From Microcoleus sp. LEGE 07076 (GTDB lineage: Bacteria > Cyanobacteriota > Cyanobacteriia > Cyanobacteriales > Microcoleaceae): 45,189 bases of DNA. Of this stretch, positions 41,198 to 45,189 are shown one piece after another. The notes under the pieces were generated by a model. It saw only the letters and a program-made list of their open reading frames with translations. It did no database searches and had not been told where the DNA came from. Positions within the stretch are counted from its first letter, which is position 1. Each line of letters opens with the position of its first letter. The position numbers and the translations under genes were made by a program. Location: the NCBI RefSeq assembly GCF_015207455.1, contig NZ_JADEWV010000030.1:1-45189 (forward strand), read 5' to 3'.

Positions 41198-41953
41198 ATG
41201 ACCCAGCGACCAATAGTTCTTATAACTGGTGCAAGTCGGACTATTGGCATCGGATCATCAATTGCCAAAGAATTAGCAAAATCAGGCTGGGATGTCGCTC
41301 TAACCTATTGGCAGCCATACGATACATCAATGCCTTGGGGCAGCAATCCGAAAGAGGTTCAGTCACTTTGCAACAAACTTGAGCAATTCGGTGTGCGATC
41401 GACAGCGATCGAGGTTGATTTATCCTTGACTGATTCTGCTTCGCGCATATTCGATATTGTTGAGCATGACCTGGGAAACGTTACGGTAATGGTTATTGCT
41501 CATTGCCATTCAGTTGATAGTGATATTCTATCCACATCAGTTGAGAGCTTTGACTTACACTTTGCGGTCAATGCCCGTGCTACTTGGCTATTGATCAAAG
41601 AGTTTGGTGAGAGATTTCGAGGGGAAACTGGATCTGGTCGTATTGTTGCGATCACCAGTGACCATACGGCAGGAAATCTCCCCTATGGTGCCAGCAAGGG
41701 TGCTATGGATCGGATTGTACTCGCTTCGGCACAGGAATTTAGGTCGCTGGGAATCACTGCGAACGTGATAAATCCAGGTGCGACTGATACTGGCTGGATG
41801 TCCGAAGCACTCAAAACTGATATGCAATCCATCACTCTGTTGGATCGTGTCGGTATGCCACAGGATTGCGCTAATCTAGTCAGATTTCTGTGTTCCAAAG
41901 AAGGCGGATGGATCAACAGACAACTGATTTATAGTAATGGTGGTCTTCAGTAA
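41198..41953 (+). CDS. Short-chain dehydrogenase/reductase (SDR)
   Basis: 251 residues. Start MTQRPIVLITGASRTIGIGS, with TGASRTIGIG as the NAD(P)-binding TGxxxGxG motif. The substrate-site triad is visible as the Ser in VAITSD, and the Tyr and Lys in YGASKG. VINPGATDTGWM and a C-terminal NGG follow the classical SDR pattern. The substrate is unknown. The open frame continues upstream to 41012, but that part is the TnpB remnant, so ATG 41198 is used. No operon partner. Confidence 0.92.
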   Translation: MTQRPIVLITGASRTIGIGSSIAKELAKSGWDVALTYWQPYDTSMPWGSNPKEVQSLCNKLEQFGVRSTAIEVDLSLTDSASRIFDIVEHDLGNVTVMVIAHCHSVDSDILSTSVESFDLHFAVNARATWLLIKEFGERFRGETGSGRIVAITSDHTAGNLPYGASKGAMDRIVLASAQEFRSLGITANVINPGATDTGWMSEALKTDMQSITLLDRVGMPQDCANLVRFLCSKEGGWINRQLIYSNGGLQ

Positions 41954-42227
41954 CCTTGAGAACATGAGGTTTTTTAGGCTGCTTAAGACAATTCCCCAAG
42001 CTAAAATGGGGTCGTTATCTCGCAAACGCTACCTGACTTTGGAGATGATTCGGAAGCTCGATCGAGAATTAAGGATTCCGGCGAAGATTCTCCTTTGGGC
42101 CTTATGAGTAGCACAAACCCCCGCTTAACCACAATAGAACGCCATTCCAACAACAGTAAAGTAAACTGATGAGTTCATTTGAACTCGGAACAGTTAAAAT
42201 AGGCAGTAGGTGGAGTGAGTGACCGAA
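41954..42227. other. Gap with HigA relic
   Basis: 274 bp, mainly the relic at 42013-42169. The final 60 bp precede the DUF6888-like gene. Confidence 0.55.
42013..42169 (+). pseudogene. Relic of a HigA-type antitoxin 3' end, copy B
   Basis: Best preserved relic: LSRKRYLTLEMIRKLDRELR and IPAKILLWAL before a stop. It matches the intact HigA ending (LTLEIIRQLNQKLGISAQVL). About 157 bp match copy A at 39035-39190, including the sequence after the stop. The HTH and N-terminal parts are missing. Confidence 0.8.
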
Positions 42228-42404
42228 ATGCCAACTACTGCTCAGTTAGAGAGTTTATATCGCGTCACCTATCAGTTGACGTTCATCATGTTGCAACCGA
42301 TTCATCTGGTTTGTATCGATCGTCGTACTCGAAATGTATACGTTCTAGCTGGATAGGGTGAAGACCTTGAGTTTGAAATAGTACCGAATGGGGAGGTATT
42401 CTGA
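42228..42404 (+). pseudogene. DUF6888-like small gene with an in-frame amber codon
   Basis: MPTTAQLESLYRVTYQLTFI and LVCIDRRTRNVYVLAG are followed by TAG (42354-42356), after which the same frame continues GEDLEFEIVPNGEVF to a TGA. I recall cyanobacterial DUF6888 proteins as having this shape (IHLVRFDxRTGNVYILAGEE...) without a stop. The TGA overlaps the next start (TGATG), as in DUF6888-DUF6887 pairs. The TAG lies at the hinge before the acidic strand. Likely a nonsense-mutated gene of about 57 codons. Confidence 0.65.
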
Positions 42405-42646
42405 TGAGCCAAGTGAATTTTGAGGCTATGAGCGATGCCGAATTGAGACGGTACTTTCTGGAAAATCGCCAAGATCGAGCTGCTTGTCAGGCATATTTAG
42501 ACAGGTTCAGTCAGCGTCCGAAATCAATCATTGCAAGCCCAAGCGATCCCGATTTTGACGCAAAAATTCAGGCAGCAATTCGGCAGAAATTAGAAACATC
42601 GCCTAGTAGCCAGCCAGCTAACAACACAGTGGAACGGACGGAATAG
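42404..42646 (+). CDS. DUF6887-like small protein
   Basis: 80 residues, MSQVNFEAMSDAELRRYFLE, NRQDRAACQAYLDRFSQRPK and PSDPDFDAKIQAAIRQKLET. This fits the small cyanobacterial DUF6887 family (MSDAELRxYxLxxRxD), usually found behind DUF6888 (recalled). It overlaps the upstream stop by one base, so it is translationally coupled. The function is unknown; an antitoxin-like role has been suspected for such pairs but is not established. Confidence 0.75.
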   Translation: MSQVNFEAMSDAELRRYFLENRQDRAACQAYLDRFSQRPKSIIASPSDPDFDAKIQAAIRQKLETSPSSQPANNTVERTE

Positions 42647-42650
42647 AGTC

Positions 42651-42738
42651 ACCTTGGATTGGAGATGATTCGGAAGCTCGATCGAGAGCTTGACAAATCA
42701 GAAAATTGGTAGAATCAATAGATACGCTGCGATCGCAC
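42651..42738 (+). pseudogene. Relic of a HigA-type antitoxin 3' end, copy C
   Basis: Reads LEMIRKLDRELDKSENW and a stop in one frame. The last 75 bp are nearly identical to copy D (43731-43836), including GAATCAATAGATACGCTGCG after the stop. Confidence 0.7.
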
Positions 42739-42798
42739 CCATGCAACAAGCTAGTAGATCCAATCTTTTCGCCAAACCTCAAACGAGGAGATTTTCAA

Positions 42799-43053
42799 AT
42801 GCCATTGACTGAACTCAAGTCCAAAATACAGGAACTTTCAAAAATTGACAAGCTGCGGTTGATGCAGTTTCTGGCAACAGAACTGGTCAAAGAAGAAGAT
42901 GCAACAAACTTTTTTGTTGCCGATCGAGAGTATCCGGTCTGGTCGCCTTACAATTGCTCTGAGGCTGCCAATGTTTTAATGAATCTTCTGGCAACAAAAC
43001 AACAAGAACAGAAGGGACAGGCTTTTTATCAGGAGATTACTGAGAGCTTGTAA
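42799..43053 (+). CDS. Small hypothetical antitoxin-like protein
   Basis: 84 residues, MPLTELKSKIQELSKIDKLR, LMQFLATELVKEEDATNFFV and YPVWSPYNCSEAANVLMNLL. An excellent ribosome site (GAGGAG) lies 10 nt before the ATG. Small proteins of this look are common in cyanobacterial TA loci, but I do not recognise a named family. Its last codons (GQAFYQEIT) come from a 30-bp segment identical to the end of the Fic gene at 45112-45141. Confidence 0.72.
   Translation: MPLTELKSKIQELSKIDKLRLMQFLATELVKEEDATNFFVADREYPVWSPYNCSEAANVLMNLLATKQQEQKGQAFYQEITESL
43014..43043 (+). repeat. 30-bp exact repeat shared with the Fic gene end, copy 1
   Basis: A perfect 30-bp match to 45112-45141 starting GGGACAGGCTTTTTATCAGG. 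Both copies are read in the same frame (GQAFYQEIT) in unrelated proteins. Confidence 0.95.
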
Positions 43054-43110
43054 CTGAGCTAAATTGGTATGAATAACTAAATCAATTCTAAATAATTGGG
43101 TAGATAGAAA

Positions 43111-43428
43111 TTGGCTGATGACATCTTAGAGCAGGTACGAGAAGCGGCAAGTAAGCGCTTATTGTTTCTACCTCATACGATCCGGCAAATGTCCCACCCA
43201 GATCGAATGATTGCAACTACTGAGGTTGAAGCGGTGGTTAGGACAGGCGAAGCGATCGAAGATTACCCAGAGGATGCAAGGGGGCATAGTTGTCTCATGT
43301 TAGGGCTTGGGCGAGATGACCGAGCAATTCATGTGGTGTGTGCCCCGAAAGACGAATATTTAGCTATCATTACGGCATATCTGCCCGATCCCAGCCAATG
43401 GACACCGGATTTTAGAGGGAGACTGTAA
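43111..43428 (+). CDS. DUF4258 family toxin-like protein
   Basis: 105 residues, MADDILEQVREAASKRLLFL, HTIRQMSHPDRMIATTEVEA, VVRTGEAIEDYPEDARGHSC and LMLGLGRDDRAIHVVCAPKD. This is the DUF4258 pattern, a RelE/MqsR-like fold. The only start is a TTG at 43111. The YgiT-type gene follows two bases after the stop, so the pair resembles MqsRA-like TA modules with the toxin first (family knowledge). Confidence 0.85.
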   Translation: MADDILEQVREAASKRLLFLPHTIRQMSHPDRMIATTEVEAVVRTGEAIEDYPEDARGHSCLMLGLGRDDRAIHVVCAPKDEYLAIITAYLPDPSQWTPDFRGRL

Positions 43429-43430
43429 GA

Positions 43431-43646
43431 ATGGAATGCTTGTGCTGTAGAAATAAAATGCGACGCGGAACCGCCCCATTCACGATCGATCGAAATGGTT
43501 ATCGTGTGTCATGGGACAACATTCCAGCGTGGGTTTGCAATCAATGTGGCGAGGTTCTATTTGAAGCCCGCGAAGTTGATTTGATCCAGGAAGCCTTAGT
43601 CGGTTTAGATCGAGAGACTGCGACGTTAGTTGGTCAGTTATCGTAG
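43431..43646 (+). CDS. YgiT/MqsA-type zinc-finger antitoxin
   Basis: 71 residues with two CxxC knuckles, CLCCRNKM and CNQCGEVLFE, and the usual VxWxNIPAWVCNQCG and EVDLIQEAL segments. Such proteins serve as zinc-binding antitoxins of DUF4258 toxins. Only two bases separate it from the toxin gene. The C-terminal HTH of true MqsA is absent, as is common in this shorter family. Confidence 0.92.
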   Translation: MECLCCRNKMRRGTAPFTIDRNGYRVSWDNIPAWVCNQCGEVLFEAREVDLIQEALVGLDRETATLVGQLS

Positions 43647-43964
43647 TAGCTATATAACAATCGCGCTGCACCGGAACGTTCTAATATGGTCGGTTAGTAG
43701 CAAAGGTTATCTACGTCCGGCGATCGCGAACGTTATCTCGCAAACGCTGTCTCACCTTGGAGATGGTTCGGAAGCTCGATCGCGAGTTTGACAAATCAGA
43801 AAATTGGTAGAATCAATAGATACGCTGCGATCGCACAAGGTCGGAGAGCGATCGAGTGATTCGGCGATTTTGTGAGGAGTTGGGGATTGAGGTGCTTTTA
43901 TAAGTTAGGCAATAAAAAATAATTTTTGCTAAATTGTTAACAACACTCAAAAAAAGTGAAAACC
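43647..43964. other. Intergenic region with HigA relic
   Basis: 318 bp, with the relic at 43731-43836 at its centre. Nothing else is supported. Confidence 0.6.
43731..43836 (+). pseudogene. Relic of a HigA-type antitoxin 3' end, copy D
   Basis: LSRKRCLTLEMVRKLDREFD and KSENW before a stop; it shares its right half with copy C at 42651-42738 and its left half with copies A and B. Confidence 0.75.
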
Positions 43965-44216
43965 ATGCTTAACCTCTCCCGTAGCCGCCCCCTGAACCAA
44001 TTTCAACAGGAAGCTCCTGAGTTGCTTCATCAGTTTGAAACAGATAAAACACCAATCGTAATTACCATTAATGGTAAAGCGGTTGCTGTGCTTCAGGATG
44101 CGGAAAGTTATGAAAAACTACTTAATCGGTTAGAACTTCTTGAAACTCTTGCAGGTATTCGTCAAAGCTTAGGGGAATTCGATCGAGGCGAAGGGGTTTC
44201 TATTCATCAAGTTTAG
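43965..44216 (+). CDS. Phd/YefM-type antitoxin
   Basis: 83 residues, MLNLSRSRPLNQFQQEAPEL, LHQFETDKTPIVITINGKAV and AVLQDAESYEKLLNRLELLE. The segment PIVITxNGKAVAVLxDxExYE is the Phd/YefM core. A GTG start at 43956 would add three residues. The usual partner (ParE/RelE or Doc) is missing; instead the Fic gene follows 23 bp later, an unusual coupling but of the Phd-Doc type since Doc belongs to the Fic fold. Confidence 0.9.
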   Translation: MLNLSRSRPLNQFQQEAPELLHQFETDKTPIVITINGKAVAVLQDAESYEKLLNRLELLETLAGIRQSLGEFDRGEGVSIHQV

Positions 44217-44239
44217 GGAATGGGGGAGTATTTTCAAAG

Positions 44240-45181
44240 ATGGAGACTCAACTATACGAGAAATTTATTCAAAAAGTAATTATTTTAGGTAAACAAAAGG
44301 AATTTTCATTAACCTCTTCGATCGACAACTATTTAATCATGAATTATCGGCTTAAATTAGAACGAATCGATAAACTAAAAGCTTGGCTAGATGGGTTTAG
44401 ACCGTTCGATTCCACGCTTGTCGCCGAACTCAAAAAGCTCTATGATGTTCGCTTTACTTATAACTCAAATGCCATTGAGGGTAATACTTTAACCCAAAGT
44501 GAAACAGAATTAGTTTTAACGAAGGGGATTACTGTGGGGGGCAAAACCCTTGACGAACATTTAGAAGTTATTGGACATAAGGAGGCGATCGATTATATTG
44601 AAAATTTAGCCCAAAAAGATACGGAGATTAATGAATGGGAAATTAAGCAAATTCACAATCTTATTCTCCGCAAAATTAACCCGGAGGAAGCGGGTAGTTA
44701 TCGCACTCTGGATGTGATGGCGGCAGGAACTAACTATCGTTATCCTCCCCATTATTTACTATCTCAATTAATGGGGGATTTTGCGATCTGGCTCAACTCG
44801 GAATCTGCTTTAAGGCTCCATCCAGTTGAATATGTAAGTATCGCTCATTATCGGTTTGTTTCGATTCATCCTTTTCGGGATGGGAATGGTCGCACCGCCA
44901 GATTATTAATGAATTTACTCTTAATCCGTGCAGGCTATCCGATTGTGGTGATTGACAACCAAATCCGCAATGATTATATTAATGCTTTAGCCTACGGGCA
45001 ACAAAACCAAGATGATTTAAGCCAGTTGTTTACATTGATTTTTGATGCTACGATTAGTTCGCTTGTGGAAGTTTTAAGATTATTGGTGACTGCAAGTAGC
45101 AGCAGGGGAAAGGGACAGGCTTTTTATCAGGAGATTACTGATTTTCTCGATCGCAGTGGTGGTTTAGGGGATGGGGCATAG
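44240..45181 (+). CDS. Fic family AMP-transferase (class II)
   Basis: 313 residues. The Fic motif HPFRDGNGRTAR (210-221) has all catalytic residues (H210, D214, N216, R218). The N-terminal inhibitory helix motif SNAIEGN (S76xxxE80G81) marks a class II Fic that restrains itself. Fic enzymes AMPylate target proteins, here unknown. The C-terminal tail GQAFYQEITDFLDRSGGLGD seems appended: its 30-bp DNA is identical to the end of the gene at 42799. The core may start at ATG 44339 (MNYRLKLERIDKL). The upstream Phd-type gene suggests control by a separate antitoxin as well. Confidence 0.93.
   Translation: METQLYEKFIQKVIILGKQKEFSLTSSIDNYLIMNYRLKLERIDKLKAWLDGFRPFDSTLVAELKKLYDVRFTYNSNAIEGNTLTQSETELVLTKGITVGGKTLDEHLEVIGHKEAIDYIENLAQKDTEINEWEIKQIHNLILRKINPEEAGSYRTLDVMAAGTNYRYPPHYLLSQLMGDFAIWLNSESALRLHPVEYVSIAHYRFVSIHPFRDGNGRTARLLMNLLLIRAGYPIVVIDNQIRNDYINALAYGQQNQDDLSQLFTLIFDATISSLVEVLRLLVTASSSRGKGQAFYQEITDFLDRSGGLGDGA
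45112..45141 (+). repeat. 30-bp exact repeat shared with gene 42799, copy 2
   Basis: A perfect match to 43014-43043, in the same reading frame. Confidence 0.95.
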
Positions 45182-45189
45182 GTAATGGG

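Noticed and set aside
23633..42404. Reassigned TAG codon (alternative genetic code)
   Set aside because: TAG is a normal stop for several intact genes here (prs, cobA, yqeY, psbF, Fic), so the code is standard; only rare readthrough or mutation remains possible for the two interrupted genes.

Overview
The window comes from a cyanobacterium, most likely a filamentous one of the Microcoleus/Oscillatoria type. It carries the photosystem II operon psbE-psbF-psbL-psbJ behind rubA and ycf48, the photosynthetic complex I operon ndhC-ndhK-ndhJ, a kinase fused to a GUN4 domain, and many copies of the octamer GCGATCGC (HIP1). Its intergenic spaces are full of 7-bp tandem repeats and small hairpin repeats, as is usual in filamentous cyanobacteria. 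The genus is an inference.

Positions 1-33000 are mostly chromosomal core. In order they hold: a truncated Ser/Thr kinase (-), YqeY (-), PRPP synthetase (+), a secreted SLH protein (+) whose 3' end runs antisense into its neighbour, a two-gene unit of an UPF1-like SF1 helicase and a small partner (-), tRNA-His (-), a zinc-ribbon/kinase/GUN4 protein (+), a Mn-catalase-like protein (+), two siroheme genes (CbiX/SirB and CobA), a cytochrome b561 (+), an FHA-PBP1 (-), the PSII assembly and cytochrome b559 cluster (-), ndhCKJ (+) ending in a strong terminator, a coiled-coil membrane gene broken by one amber codon followed by a DNA adenine methyltransferase, a Uma2 protein, a UbiE-like methyltransferase (-), a hemerythrin-like protein (-), and two M16 peptidase subunits with complementary active-site halves.

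Positions 33000-45189 are an accessory island, almost all on the + strand. A 475-bp transposon-like element precedes a chain of small toxin-antitoxin (TA) type genes: two DUF433 copies (one with a live DUF5615 toxin, one with a wrecked toxin), HigA-like, a chimeric VapB-like, DUF6888/DUF6887, DUF4258/YgiT, Phd and Fic. Between them lie a deaminase-fold toxin candidate with two downstream unknown genes, a Uma2 nuclease, an AAA ATPase/PD-(D/E)XK protein, an SDR oxidoreductase and a TnpB remnant. At least four gaps contain decayed 3' ends of HigA-type antitoxin genes, and several genes share swapped 3' tails. The island looks like a zone of repeated duplication, recombination and decay of conflict genes.

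The best candidates for an undescribed system are the deaminase cassette at 35156-37303, the helicase plus partner unit at 5341-10558, and the membrane coiled-coil/methyltransferase pair at 23633-26493. All identifications rest on reading the sequence and recalled family motifs; no database search was possible.
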